This document shows positions 8,345-16,587 of a stretch of 64,000 nt of DNA, piece after piece (the first letter of the stretch is position 1; every line of letters begins with the position of its first letter). Location: NCBI RefSeq assembly GCF_024496085.1, contig NZ_CP101751.1, positions 1,922,001 through 1,986,000 on the forward strand, read 5' to 3'. The translations under genes and the position numbers were made by a program. The notes beneath the pieces are model-generated. The model was not told the DNA's origin, did no database searches, and worked only from the letters and a program-made list of their open reading frames with translations. The DNA is from Flavobacterium cerinum. GTDB taxonomy: Bacteria; Bacteroidota; Bacteroidia; Flavobacteriales; Flavobacteriaceae.

Positions 8345-9736
8345 ATGGGAAATAAATTATCCGGGAAAGACTTGATTAAACTAGGCTTTCCTAAAGACAA
8401 CAGCATAAATATTGCCTTGGGGCAAATTAACAGATATAGAAAAAGAGAAAAAAAAGAGAGCATTTTAACGGAAGCAAAAGAAGTATTGCTGTCTCCGGAA
8501 AAATTCAAAAATCACGGTACCTGGGGAAAAGTAGCTGAGGGATTGGTTAATCCGGTTCAGGTAAAGATGCAACAACTGAAAACGACTCGAGCTCCCTTTT
8601 CGATTTTCGGTGAAAATGAAATTGATCAACAGGCGAAGTTTCAATTGTATGATGCTTTGAAATTACCGATTTCGGTTGCCGGAGCTTTAATGCCGGATGC
8701 GCATTCCGGATATGGATTACCAATCGGTGGTGTATTGGCAACAGATAACGCCGTAATTCCTTACGGAGTAGGTGTTGACATCGGATGTCGTATGAGTCTG
8801 TCCATTTTTGATTTATCGGCTTCTTTTATAAAAGGAAGGGATCAGCAATTGCAATCCATTTTGGCGGATCATACCAAATTCGGAATGTATGAAACGCATC
8901 AGATCAAAGCGGATCATGAGATTTTTTCCAGGTCGGAGTTCCGGGATATTCCTTTTGTAAAAGGATTATTGGATAAGGCTTATAAGCAATTGGGGACTTC
9001 CGGAGGCGGGAATCATTTTGTAGAATTCGGAATCGTAAAACTGGACACGGTATTGCCGGAATGGAAAATACAGCCGGGCGACTATTTTGCTGTATTATCC
9101 CATAGCGGATCACGCGGATTAGGAGCAAATATTGCAAAACAGTACACGTATCTGGCTACAAAACAGTGTCCGTTACCTAAAAATGTACAGCATCTGGCCT
9201 GGCTGGATCTGAATACGCATGACGGACAGGAATACTGGATGGCTATGAATTTGGCCGGTGATTATGCTAAAGCTTGTCACGATGATATTCACAGACGAAT
9301 TGCTAAGATACTGGGGAAAAGAGTCGTGGTAACAATTGAAAATCACCACAACTTTGCATGGAAAGAATTTCATGACGGAAAGGAATGTGTTGTACATCGT
9401 AAAGGAGCAACTCCGGCTGCCGAAGGACAACTCGGGATTATTCCCGGTTCGATGACAGCTCCCGGTTATATTGTGATGGGGAAAGGAAATCCGGAAAGTC
9501 TTAATTCAGCTTCACATGGAGCCGGAAGGGTGTTTTCCAGAGCAAAATGCAAAACAATGTTTACACAAAGTGACATTAAAAAAGAACTTAAAAAGCACGA
9601 AGTAACCCTGATAGGAGGGAATATTGATGAAGCTCCGATGGCCTATAAGGATATTATGAAGGTGATGGGGAACCAACAGGAATTAGTCAGTGTAATGGGA
9701 ACATTTACACCGAAAATCGTGCGAATGGACAAATAA
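8345..9736 (+). CDS. rtcB: RtcB-family RNA ligase (PrfH-coupled type)
   Basis: I chose the ATG at 8345 (463 residues) over an in-frame ATG at 8267, because MGNKLSGKDLIKLGFP matches the family N-terminus and the 26 extra residues do not. RtcB joins RNA 3'-phosphate (or 2',3'-cyclic phosphate) and 5'-hydroxyl ends using GTP and Mn2+. Motifs: GVGVDIGCRM with metal ligand Cys148; GTSGGGNHFVE (217-227); HSGSRG (253-258); IENHHNFAWKE; and HRKGATPA with the guanylated His near 351. A release-factor-H gene starts 3 bases downstream, which marks the RtcB2/PrfH type. That type is known to repair 16S rRNA cut at the decoding centre by ribotoxins such as colicin E3. Confidence 0.93.
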   Translation: MGNKLSGKDLIKLGFPKDNSINIALGQINRYRKREKKESILTEAKEVLLSPEKFKNHGTWGKVAEGLVNPVQVKMQQLKTTRAPFSIFGENEIDQQAKFQLYDALKLPISVAGALMPDAHSGYGLPIGGVLATDNAVIPYGVGVDIGCRMSLSIFDLSASFIKGRDQQLQSILADHTKFGMYETHQIKADHEIFSRSEFRDIPFVKGLLDKAYKQLGTSGGGNHFVEFGIVKLDTVLPEWKIQPGDYFAVLSHSGSRGLGANIAKQYTYLATKQCPLPKNVQHLAWLDLNTHDGQEYWMAMNLAGDYAKACHDDIHRRIAKILGKRVVVTIENHHNFAWKEFHDGKECVVHRKGATPAAEGQLGIIPGSMTAPGYIVMGKGNPESLNSASHGAGRVFSRAKCKTMFTQSDIKKELKKHEVTLIGGNIDEAPMAYKDIMKVMGNQQELVSVMGTFTPKIVRMDK

Positions 9737-9739
9737 CAA

Positions 9740-10429
9740 ATGGAAAAAATAATACAATTAACTTCCGGCAGAGGACCGGAAGAATGTGCCTGGGTAGTCG
9801 CCCAGGTACTTAAAAAAGTGTTGGAAGAGGCGAGAACGGAAGGACTTGAAGCACGGGTGTTACAACGCGAAGCGGGATCGGAAAACGGAACGGTTAGTAC
9901 AGCAACGCTTATTATTAAAGGTGTGGGTAGCGCTGATTTTGTCGATTCCTGGACCGGAACAATACAATGGATTGGAGTTAGTCAGTTTCGAAGAATGCAC
10001 AAACGGAAAAACTGGTTTATCGGAATTTTTGAAATTCAGCAATCTTCAGTACCGAAAATCTCGTATGTAGATATAAAATACCAGGCGATGCGAAGTTCCG
10101 GAGCCGGTGGGCAAAACGTGAATAAAGTGAGTTCGGCCGTACGTGCGACGCATATTCCAACCGGTATCAGTGTGGTAGCAATGGATAGTCGTTCGCAACA
10201 TCAGAACAAAAAAATAGCAACGGAGCGTCTGGTTGCGAAACTGGAAGAAGCTTCATTAGAATTATTAAAGAAGGAGGTAGAAAAGAAATGGGAAAACCAG
10301 TTAAATATTGTAAGAGGAAATCCTAAACGTGTATTTAAAGGAACCGATTTTAAAAAGCAACAAGTGGAAAAAAGCTTTAAATCCACACGACAACAATTAA
10401 AAAACAACTTGAAAAACGAGATCGAATGA
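9740..10429 (+). CDS. prfH: Peptide chain release factor H
   Basis: A 229-residue release-factor-like protein, much shorter than RF1/RF2 (about 360). It keeps the peptidyl-tRNA hydrolysis domain with the GGQ motif at residues 123-125 (RSSGAGGQNVNKVSS), and a basic C-terminus. PrfH proteins free stalled peptides from ribosomes with a broken decoding centre, working with the neighbouring RtcB that reseals the rRNA. It starts 3 bases after rtcB and its stop overlaps the start of the next gene (ATGA), so the three are translationally coupled. Confidence 0.93.
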   Translation: MEKIIQLTSGRGPEECAWVVAQVLKKVLEEARTEGLEARVLQREAGSENGTVSTATLIIKGVGSADFVDSWTGTIQWIGVSQFRRMHKRKNWFIGIFEIQQSSVPKISYVDIKYQAMRSSGAGGQNVNKVSSAVRATHIPTGISVVAMDSRSQHQNKKIATERLVAKLEEASLELLKKEVEKKWENQLNIVRGNPKRVFKGTDFKKQQVEKSFKSTRQQLKNNLKNEIE

Positions 10430-10959
10430 AAACAGATAAATTAGATAAGTTTTTATTTCAGGCTATGGACGCTTATCCGTCTTACCTGGAAGAAACCGTG
10501 GAATCGTTAAGTTATGCGTTATCATATGACGCTAAAAACACAATGGCGCTTTGCCTGTTGGGAAGACTTCACGCGGAACAACTTTACGATTATGAAGGAG
10601 CAAAGACCTATTTTGAACAGGCTTTATCCGAAAATATTAATGCTTTGGAAGTGTATCCGTATTTTATCGATACCTTATTGCAGAACGAAGATTTTGATCA
10701 GGCGGAAAAGCTAATCGATTTTGCACTGACGATCAAAGGATGTAATAAAGCAGATATTCTTTTGAAAAAGGTAATGTTACTGGAAAGAAAAAGAGAATTC
10801 ACGGCTGCAAAAGAATTGCTGAAAGAAGTGAAATACAATGTCTATAATTCGGATTTACATTATTATATCTCAGATACTGAAAAACGATTGAAGGAAAAAA
10901 TCGAATTGTCTGAAGGTAAAAAAGATAAAAAGAGTAAGTCGAAAAAGAAGAAAAAGTAA
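10426..10959 (+). CDS. TPR-repeat protein, third gene of the rtcB-prfH operon
   Basis: A 177-residue helical protein with about three tetratricopeptide-like repeats; one clear unit is NTMALCLLGRLHAEQLYDYE (residues 39-58) followed by GAKTYFEQAL. The C-terminus is a lysine-rich tail of about 20 residues. Its ATG overlaps the prfH stop by 4 bases. A scaffold or RNA-contacting role in the same repair pathway is a guess from position and the basic tail; no catalytic motif is visible. Confidence 0.7.
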   Translation: MKTDKLDKFLFQAMDAYPSYLEETVESLSYALSYDAKNTMALCLLGRLHAEQLYDYEGAKTYFEQALSENINALEVYPYFIDTLLQNEDFDQAEKLIDFALTIKGCNKADILLKKVMLLERKREFTAAKELLKEVKYNVYNSDLHYYISDTEKRLKEKIELSEGKKDKKSKSKKKKK

Positions 10960-10961
10960 TC

Positions 10962-10994
10962 GTAAAAAAGCTCCCGAAAGGGAGCTTTTTTTAT
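10962..10994. terminator. Bidirectional terminator after the rtcB operon
   Basis: AAAAAGCTCCC, GAAA loop and GGGAGCTTTTT form a GC-rich stem with A and T runs on each side. It lies between the TPR gene and the convergent yceI gene. Confidence 0.9.
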
Positions 10995-11008
10995 GCTATT
11001 CTAATCCG

Positions 11009-11551
11009 TCACTTTAAAAGGCAATCAAAACTGACAGCTACCGTTTTAGAAACTTTTTTGCTGACTACACTAGGAATTTCAATGTTGAAATCGTCAGATG
11101 TTACATTAAAATTGGCCTGAATGGCAATATCATCGCCCACTTTTTTAATTTTAGCCGGAACTGTTACCTCTTTTGTTTTACCGTGTACTTCCAGTTTGCC
11201 CCGGATAGTGAAATCTTTTGCGGTTTCTGTCAGAGCGCCTACTTTAAAATTGTCGATTTTACCTTTAAAAGTGGCTTTCGGATAACGATCACTTTCAATA
11301 TAGTTTTCATTAAAGTGCTCTTCCATCAACGCAATTTTAAACCGAAAACTTTTAACCAGTACCAGACTGGCAATTTCTCCGTTCTCCGTATTCAATACAA
11401 AAGTTGCGTTACGGCTTTTGGCTTTAACTTCTTCAAAAGCAGGAACTGATGCTTCAAAAGTGATTTCACCGGTTTTGGTTACTTTTTTTGATTGTGCCTG
11501 TACTGCTGTAACAGCAAAAAACAGTGCGAGAAAATATACTATTCGTTTCAT
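11009..11551 (-). CDS. YceI-family secreted protein
   Basis: A 180-residue protein with a cleavable signal peptide (AVQAQS at about residue 20) and the YceI lipocalin-like fold. Family signatures are present: FKIALMEEHFNENYIESDRYPKA and an IRGKLEVHGKTKEVTVPA stretch. YceI proteins bind long lipids such as polyprenoids in the periplasm. The gene follows the small cytochrome-like gene by 13 bases on the same strand, so the two probably form an operon. Confidence 0.88.
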   Translation of the reverse strand: MKRIVYFLALFFAVTAVQAQSKKVTKTGEITFEASVPAFEEVKAKSRNATFVLNTENGEIASLVLVKSFRFKIALMEEHFNENYIESDRYPKATFKGKIDNFKVGALTETAKDFTIRGKLEVHGKTKEVTVPAKIKKVGDDIAIQANFNVTSDDFNIEIPSVVSKKVSKTVAVSFDCLLK

Positions 11552-11564
11552 GATTCATGATTTA

Positions 11565-11930
11565 TTATTCGACAAGACCGTTATTATTCCATTCTATTAT
11601 TTTGTTGATTGAAGTCTGTGGTAATCGGGTTCCGCCTAATGGCATCATACCATCTGCACCTTGTGGCCGGGATATCCGATCAATGAGTCCCCGGTTTAAT
11701 ACCGCATTTTTAACATCGGCATATGTCATTAACGACATGGGAGCTCCGTTGGAAGGAATTGTACCGTGACACGAAATGCAATTATTGGTGATAATACTTT
11801 TAACGGCATTGGTATAGGTGATCGGTTCCGAACCGGAATCATTGATCAAAAGATCAGAATCAGAATCGTTGGTGCAGCCCGTTAACAATAAAAAACCGGA
11901 TAATACGGTGAATAATAATTTTAATTTCAT
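11565..11930 (-). CDS. Small cytochrome c-like lipoprotein
   Basis: A 121-residue lipoprotein (lipobox ending at Cys19, LTGC) with one haem-attachment motif, CISCH, at about residues 51-55, and the distal methionine candidate in DGMMPLGG. This fits a small class I cytochrome c or a planctomycete-type cytochrome domain. It is likely anchored in a membrane facing the periplasm. It is first in a two-gene unit with yceI and diverges from the OB-fold gene at 12020. Confidence 0.8.
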   Translation of the reverse strand: MKLKLLFTVLSGFLLLTGCTNDSDSDLLINDSGSEPITYTNAVKSIITNNCISCHGTIPSNGAPMSLMTYADVKNAVLNRGLIDRISRPQGADGMMPLGGTRLPQTSINKIIEWNNNGLVE

Positions 11931-11990
11931 TTGGTTTGATTATTTAGTTAAAGTTATGATTAAAATTTAATTTTTGAAACATAATATTGT

Positions 11991-11998
11991 TAATTTTG
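11991..11998 (+). promoter_or_regulatory. Bacteroidota -7 promoter element
   Basis: TAATTTTG matches TAnnTTTG; a TTTG at 11973-11976 is a possible -33 element. It lies 21 bases before the start of the OB-fold gene. Confidence 0.5.
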
Positions 11999-12019
11999 TA
12001 TTGATTAAATAAAAAATTT

Positions 12020-12415
12020 ATGAAAAAAAAGAGAGTTGTAATAATTTTGATACTGTTGGTAATTCTGGGGTTTGCCGGGTATGCTTATTTGTATCAGGGA
12101 CATCGTGATATCGCTTCCGAAAAAGAAAGTTATCTGGTAACGGCTAATTCTATTTTTAGCGAATTTCAAACCAGTGAAGCGAAAGCAAATCAGAAATATC
12201 TTGATAAAACGATAGAAGTTTACGGGAAAATCAGCAGTGTGGATCCGGAAGCGAATTCAATAATTATTGATGAAAAACTATTTGTTGTTTTTAAAGAGAA
12301 AATCAAACCGGAAGAACTGATGGTACTGTCTAATGTTAAAGTAAAAGGGCGCTTTATCGGTTATGATGACCTGTTAGGGGAGCTTAAGATGGATGAATGT
12401 TCTCTGGTAAAATAA
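12020..12415 (+). CDS. OB-fold (tRNA_anti-like) membrane-anchored protein
   Basis: A 131-residue protein with an N-terminal membrane segment (residues 5-24). The rest is a tRNA_anti-like OB-fold domain: DKTIEVYGKISSVD, then SIIIDEKLFVVF and VKVKGRFIGYDDLLGELKMDECSLV. It probably sits in the cytoplasmic membrane with the domain outside. It forms a two-gene unit with the DUF5777 barrel, divergent from the cytochrome/yceI pair. Confidence 0.75.
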   Translation: MKKKRVVIILILLVILGFAGYAYLYQGHRDIASEKESYLVTANSIFSEFQTSEAKANQKYLDKTIEVYGKISSVDPEANSIIIDEKLFVVFKEKIKPEELMVLSNVKVKGRFIGYDDLLGELKMDECSLVK

Positions 12416-12459
12416 AAAATACTGTAAAAACAAAATAAACCTGAACCAATTATACTTTT

Positions 12460-13338
12460 ATGAAAAAAAGTTTACTCTCTTTACTCTTATTGCCTTTTTG
12501 TGCATCGGCTCAAAATGATTTGTTATCGGAAATCGATACGGTAAAAACCGATAATCGGGTCGAATCGGTATTTAAATCGTTGAAAATTGTTAATCTCGAA
12601 TCGACTAAACTGGCCGCAAAAGGCGATTTTTATTTTATTGTAGCGCATCGCTTCGGTTATGTAAAACACGGTTTTGAAGATTTTTTCGGAATGGACGATG
12701 CTAATACGCAGATCAAGTTTACTTATGGATTGACAAATTGGTTAACAGCACATGTTTCCCGTAGCGGATTTCAGAAAACCTATGAAATGGCCGTAAAATA
12801 TCGGTTAATGGCACAGGAAAAAGACGGATTTCCGGTTACTTTGGTCGGATTCAATAGTTTGGCGATTAATACGGAAATGAAAAAAGAAGACTATCCGAAT
12901 TTAAAGTTCGACAATCGTTTAAGCTATGTAACTCAATTGCTTATTTCAAGGAAATTTACCGAGCGACTTTCGTTAGAATTGGCGCCGACCTATTTCCATG
13001 AGAATACAATCCGTGATTTTCTGGATGCCGATAATAATGTTATAACGCCAAATCCGCAATCGAATGATCAGTTTGCTTTGGGGATGGGCGGGCGTTATAA
13101 GCTCACCAAGCGTTGGTCAATTAATATGGATTATGCGGCTCATTTAAACCGGGCTAAAAATTCAATCTATACCAATCCGTTGTCTATCGGGGTCGATCTG
13201 GAAACCGGCGGACACGTATTTCAGATGCATTTTACCAATTCGAGAGCGATGAATGAAGCCGGATTTTTAGGACAAACAACCGGAGATTGGGGAAAAGGAG
13301 AGATCTCGTTCGGATTTAATCTCGTTCGTGTATTCTAA
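12460..13338 (+). CDS. DUF5777 outer-membrane beta-barrel protein
   Basis: A 292-residue secreted protein (signal to about residue 17, CASAQ) with alternating beta strands and a terminal aromatic/hydrophobic pattern (FGFNLVRVF) typical of outer-membrane barrels. The AKGDFYFIVAHRFGYV and FTYGLTNWLTAHVSRS stretches are typical of DUF5777. Together with YceI, a small cytochrome and the OB-fold protein it makes a grouping I have seen in flavobacteria, suggesting a shared envelope or electron-transfer function that is not defined. Confidence 0.75.
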   Translation: MKKSLLSLLLLPFCASAQNDLLSEIDTVKTDNRVESVFKSLKIVNLESTKLAAKGDFYFIVAHRFGYVKHGFEDFFGMDDANTQIKFTYGLTNWLTAHVSRSGFQKTYEMAVKYRLMAQEKDGFPVTLVGFNSLAINTEMKKEDYPNLKFDNRLSYVTQLLISRKFTERLSLELAPTYFHENTIRDFLDADNNVITPNPQSNDQFALGMGGRYKLTKRWSINMDYAAHLNRAKNSIYTNPLSIGVDLETGGHVFQMHFTNSRAMNEAGFLGQTTGDWGKGEISFGFNLVRVF

Positions 13339-13344
13339 AATAAA

Positions 13345-13412
13345 AAACCTGTCGGTAGGTTCCGACAGGTTCTGATATAGAAAGAGCGGTCTTTGATTCA
13401 GGCCGCTCTTTT
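13345..13412. terminator. Two consecutive terminator hairpins between convergent genes
   Basis: Stem 1 is AACCTGTCGG/CCGACAGGTT (13346-13355 with 13362-13371). Stem 2 is AAAGAGCGG/CCGCTCTTT (13381-13389 with 13403-13411), with a T run after it and A residues before it. They separate the DUF5777 gene from the convergent T9SS protein gene. Confidence 0.8.
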
Positions 13413-13416
13413 TGTT

Positions 13417-15426
13417 TTAATTTTTGATGAATTTCGTACTTAGTTTTTCTCCGGTACTACTTTCAATATTCAGAATATAAGTTCCTTGTGACAGACTACG
13501 TACATCGATTACGTCAGCATCAATCGTAGTTGATAATGAAATACGTCCGGTAACATCATAGAAAATTGCTTTGCTGGCAATAACACTAGGATCGCTGAAC
13601 TGTATTTTAATAAAATCACGGGAAGGATTCGGATAAATCGCAAATTGCTCTTTATTGTGATCGGTTGTACTCAGCGTATTACCTTCTACAACAACCAAGT
13701 GTTGGTTTTGATTCACATTAGTGTAAGTGTCAACAATACCTGAAGGCCATTTTATCACGACAAGATCTGCTTTTACAGCATTTCCTAACCCGAAATGAAC
13801 ATTAAGGGAACTCATGTTTCTAAAACCGTCACCACTTCTTACATCACGAATTTGTTTTCCCCACGGACCGTAAATTTCAACTCGGGCACCAATACCGTTA
13901 GCGTTACTTTGAATTCCTTTTAACGATAATTTTAACCATTTATTAGCGTTAGGAGTATTCAGGTAAATATTATCTCCGTTATGAATGTCAAGGAATCCGT
14001 CGTTATTTAAATCACCGATCGGACCATTGGAAATACCACCTAAAGCTTGTTTTGTAAAAGTCATATTACCATTGTTGAACAGTATCGTATTTCCGGGACC
14101 GAAAATATCAATATAGCCGTCATTGTTAAAATCGTGGGCCACATTTTCTTGCCCTAAACTGGTTAAAGCAGGAATACCGGTAGTTGAAGTTATATCGGTA
14201 AAAGTACCGTCTCCGTTATTTCGCATTAGCTTATGCATTCCGTTAGTATTGGAACTGGCGCCCACAAAAACATCCATGTCACCGTCATTATCAAAATCGC
14301 CCCAGGCAGATGACCAGGTTTGAATCGGATCAGCTAAACCGGCTTGAGCGCTAACATTTGTAAAAACACCGTTACCGTCATTACGATGTAACTCGTTAAT
14401 ACTGGCTGAAATATTTCCGCCGCGACATTTCGCAATAAATAAATCGGAATCACCGTCATTGTCATAATCAACCCAAATAGAACCGTAATTTCCACCTTGA
14501 AGATGATCGCCAAGTCCGCCCTGGCGGTAGGTCAGATTGTTGTTCCCGTCATTTATAAAAATAACATTCGGGTTTACATCATGACAAACAAAAATATCCA
14601 GATGGCCATCATTGTTAAAGTCGATAAAGTTAGTACGCTGACAGAAAATATATTGAGAGAATGACTGAGCAATATAAGCAGAACCATCGGCATTGGACTT
14701 AACAAATGTTGCGCCGTTACCACCACCGAAAATCAGATCATTGTACCCGTTTTTATCCAGATCACCGGCAGCAATACTCCAGGAAGGAAGATGGGAAACT
14801 CCTGATAACGGAAAGGTTGTGCCGGTATAAGTACCGTTTGCCGACTGGTATAAAATGCGCATTTGGTTGTTACCCACAGCAACGATATCATCCAGATAAT
14901 CGCCGTTCATATCCACAACGCAATTCTTGTAGGAAAAACCGGCAAGTGATTGTGGTTGCACTGTAAAACTTATTAGCGGAGCTATATAAGGTTGTTCGGT
15001 AAGAGAGAAATCAAAACCGATAGCATCCCATTTATTGTCAAAAACGATATAATAGGTATTGCCCTGAAAAGCGCTGAAACTCGCAACAGAGGTACTTCCG
15101 TTTCCGCTGTCATCATCGCCGGTTACGCAAGTTATAGCGCCACAGCTACCTTTGTAAACATGGATACGGGTATCTCTGCCGTTACTGGCCGGAAGATCGG
15201 TTGATACTGTCACGCTGAAGTTACCGGTAGGTGTATAGGAATACCACTCGAAAGCAGTTCCTAATGAAGGACTTCCGGGAACACAGGTTTGCGACGGAAC
15301 TCCTGTTCCGTCAATAAAAGGAACGGTATATTGTCCGGCTCCAATTGCAAGAGCGGTACCACAAGTGTTTTGGGCATGTAGATTTACATATCCCAGCAAG
15401 AAAAGTAATAAGGTAATTTTTTTCAT
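13417..15426 (-). CDS. ASPIC/UnbV and FG-GAP repeat protein, T9SS cargo
   Basis: A 669-residue secreted protein with a signal peptide ending near LHAQ (residue 19). It has an N-terminal beta-sandwich domain and six or more FG-GAP/VCBS beta-propeller repeats carrying calcium-type motifs such as DFDNDGDMDVF and DFNNDGYIDIF. An ASPIC/UnbV domain follows (NGIGARVEI, GDGFRNMSS, VVIKWPSG). A type A T9SS sorting domain ends it (FAIYPNPSRDFIKIQF to KFIKN). It is probably released or attached to the cell surface. The gene lies just downstream of the diheme lipoprotein gene on the same strand, so the two may be expressed together. Confidence 0.88.
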   Translation of the reverse strand: MKKITLLLFLLGYVNLHAQNTCGTALAIGAGQYTVPFIDGTGVPSQTCVPGSPSLGTAFEWYSYTPTGNFSVTVSTDLPASNGRDTRIHVYKGSCGAITCVTGDDDSGNGSTSVASFSAFQGNTYYIVFDNKWDAIGFDFSLTEQPYIAPLISFTVQPQSLAGFSYKNCVVDMNGDYLDDIVAVGNNQMRILYQSANGTYTGTTFPLSGVSHLPSWSIAAGDLDKNGYNDLIFGGGNGATFVKSNADGSAYIAQSFSQYIFCQRTNFIDFNNDGHLDIFVCHDVNPNVIFINDGNNNLTYRQGGLGDHLQGGNYGSIWVDYDNDGDSDLFIAKCRGGNISASINELHRNDGNGVFTNVSAQAGLADPIQTWSSAWGDFDNDGDMDVFVGASSNTNGMHKLMRNNGDGTFTDITSTTGIPALTSLGQENVAHDFNNDGYIDIFGPGNTILFNNGNMTFTKQALGGISNGPIGDLNNDGFLDIHNGDNIYLNTPNANKWLKLSLKGIQSNANGIGARVEIYGPWGKQIRDVRSGDGFRNMSSLNVHFGLGNAVKADLVVIKWPSGIVDTYTNVNQNQHLVVVEGNTLSTTDHNKEQFAIYPNPSRDFIKIQFSDPSVIASKAIFYDVTGRISLSTTIDADVIDVRSLSQGTYILNIESSTGEKLSTKFIKN

Positions 15427-15465
15427 GTCGTTTTGTGTTTTTTGGTTATTAGATAAGATTTAGGA

Positions 15466-16587
15466 TTAAGGGCAAGTCGGATTTAATGAACTGATCCATT
15501 GTTCGATCATTTGAAGCGCTTCTTCGTGTGCTATAGTACGACCTAATAATGGCATTCGATTAGCTTCATCAGTCGATTGTAGTCGGAAATGTAGCATGGA
15601 ACGCTGAAACTTACCGCGACTTACAATATGAGTCAGATCGTTATCGATAAATTCCTGCGGTTGTACGCAAATCCCAAGATTAACCGGATTTGTGGTTTCA
15701 CTAAAAGCAAAACGCATCGGGCGGTAATCACAATGACTGTTTTGAGAGTGACAGTGCGCACAGTTAATGTCCAGATAAGAACGCACTCGTAATTCCAGTG
15801 GTTGAGAAGTATCCTGCCAGTTTATTGTACTGGTAATAGTAGAAGGGTAGCCGGATTGTAACATACCGCGCTCCATCCATTTTGTAAGCTGATTTTTAGC
15901 TCCGTCAGTATAATTATAAGTAATGTTGAGGTTTTGCGGTTTAGGGCCGATCGGAATGGCTTTTTCATCTTTTTTATGACAGGTAAGACATTCTACAGCA
16001 GAAGGAATACGATAATTAGTGGACTTCGTTTGATTGTTTTCTGTCCAGGTTAACGATCGGAAACTGCCGTTCATATCAAGAACAGCTTCGGTTTGTGTAT
16101 CGTTCCATATATAATTGGCAAAAACCCACTGGTCGACACCTTCATTGTCAACTCCTTTTTTGATCATTAGTCGGGTTTCAATAATCTGAGTTTTATTTTC
16201 CGGTTGAACATTATCGTAATAAAAAGTTTTGATCAACACTGTTCCGATAGGAAATTTTAATACAGTTCCGTCACCGTTATACACGGCTTTGGTATTTTCG
16301 GGCATCCATACAAAACGTTTTTTATGCGCATAATCGGTAAATAATCCGCTAGCGATTTCATAGGGTAATACGCGTTCATTAGGGGTATTGTTTTTAAGCG
16401 CACCGGTAAAAAAATGGTAATCCGAAAGATTTTGATAGGGAACCTGAGCCAGATTTACTGAAACAGGAGTTCCCGTAGGAGTTGGAGTGGTGATTTCTGT
16501 ATATTCATCATTGTCAGATTGACAGGAAAATAATACAAAAAGCACCAGTGTAAGCAGTAATGATGGGGAAAAGTAGTTTTTTTTCAT
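15466..16587 (-). CDS. Diheme c-type cytochrome lipoprotein (SO2930-like)
   Basis: The start at 16587 (373 residues) puts MKKNYFSP at the front of a clean lipoprotein signal with lipobox LFSC at Cys22; a start five codons upstream is less likely. Two haem-binding motifs, CLTCH (200-204) and CAHCH (276-280), and the IPSAVECLTCHKKDEKAIPIGP region match the SO2930/HNE_0200 diheme family. Family members are periplasmic or surface electron-transfer proteins of unknown partner. It is the first gene of a likely unit with the ASPIC/UnbV protein, 39 bases apart. Confidence 0.85.
   Translation of the reverse strand: MKKNYFSPSLLLTLVLFVLFSCQSDNDEYTEITTPTPTGTPVSVNLAQVPYQNLSDYHFFTGALKNNTPNERVLPYEIASGLFTDYAHKKRFVWMPENTKAVYNGDGTVLKFPIGTVLIKTFYYDNVQPENKTQIIETRLMIKKGVDNEGVDQWVFANYIWNDTQTEAVLDMNGSFRSLTWTENNQTKSTNYRIPSAVECLTCHKKDEKAIPIGPKPQNLNITYNYTDGAKNQLTKWMERGMLQSGYPSTITSTINWQDTSQPLELRVRSYLDINCAHCHSQNSHCDYRPMRFAFSETTNPVNLGICVQPQEFIDNDLTHIVSRGKFQRSMLHFRLQSTDEANRMPLLGRTIAHEEALQMIEQWISSLNPTCP

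Noticed and set aside
14706..14966. Plus-strand frame of 86 codons opposite the FG-GAP protein
   Set aside because: It lies wholly within the well-supported minus-strand gene and reads as repetitive low-complexity shadow sequence.
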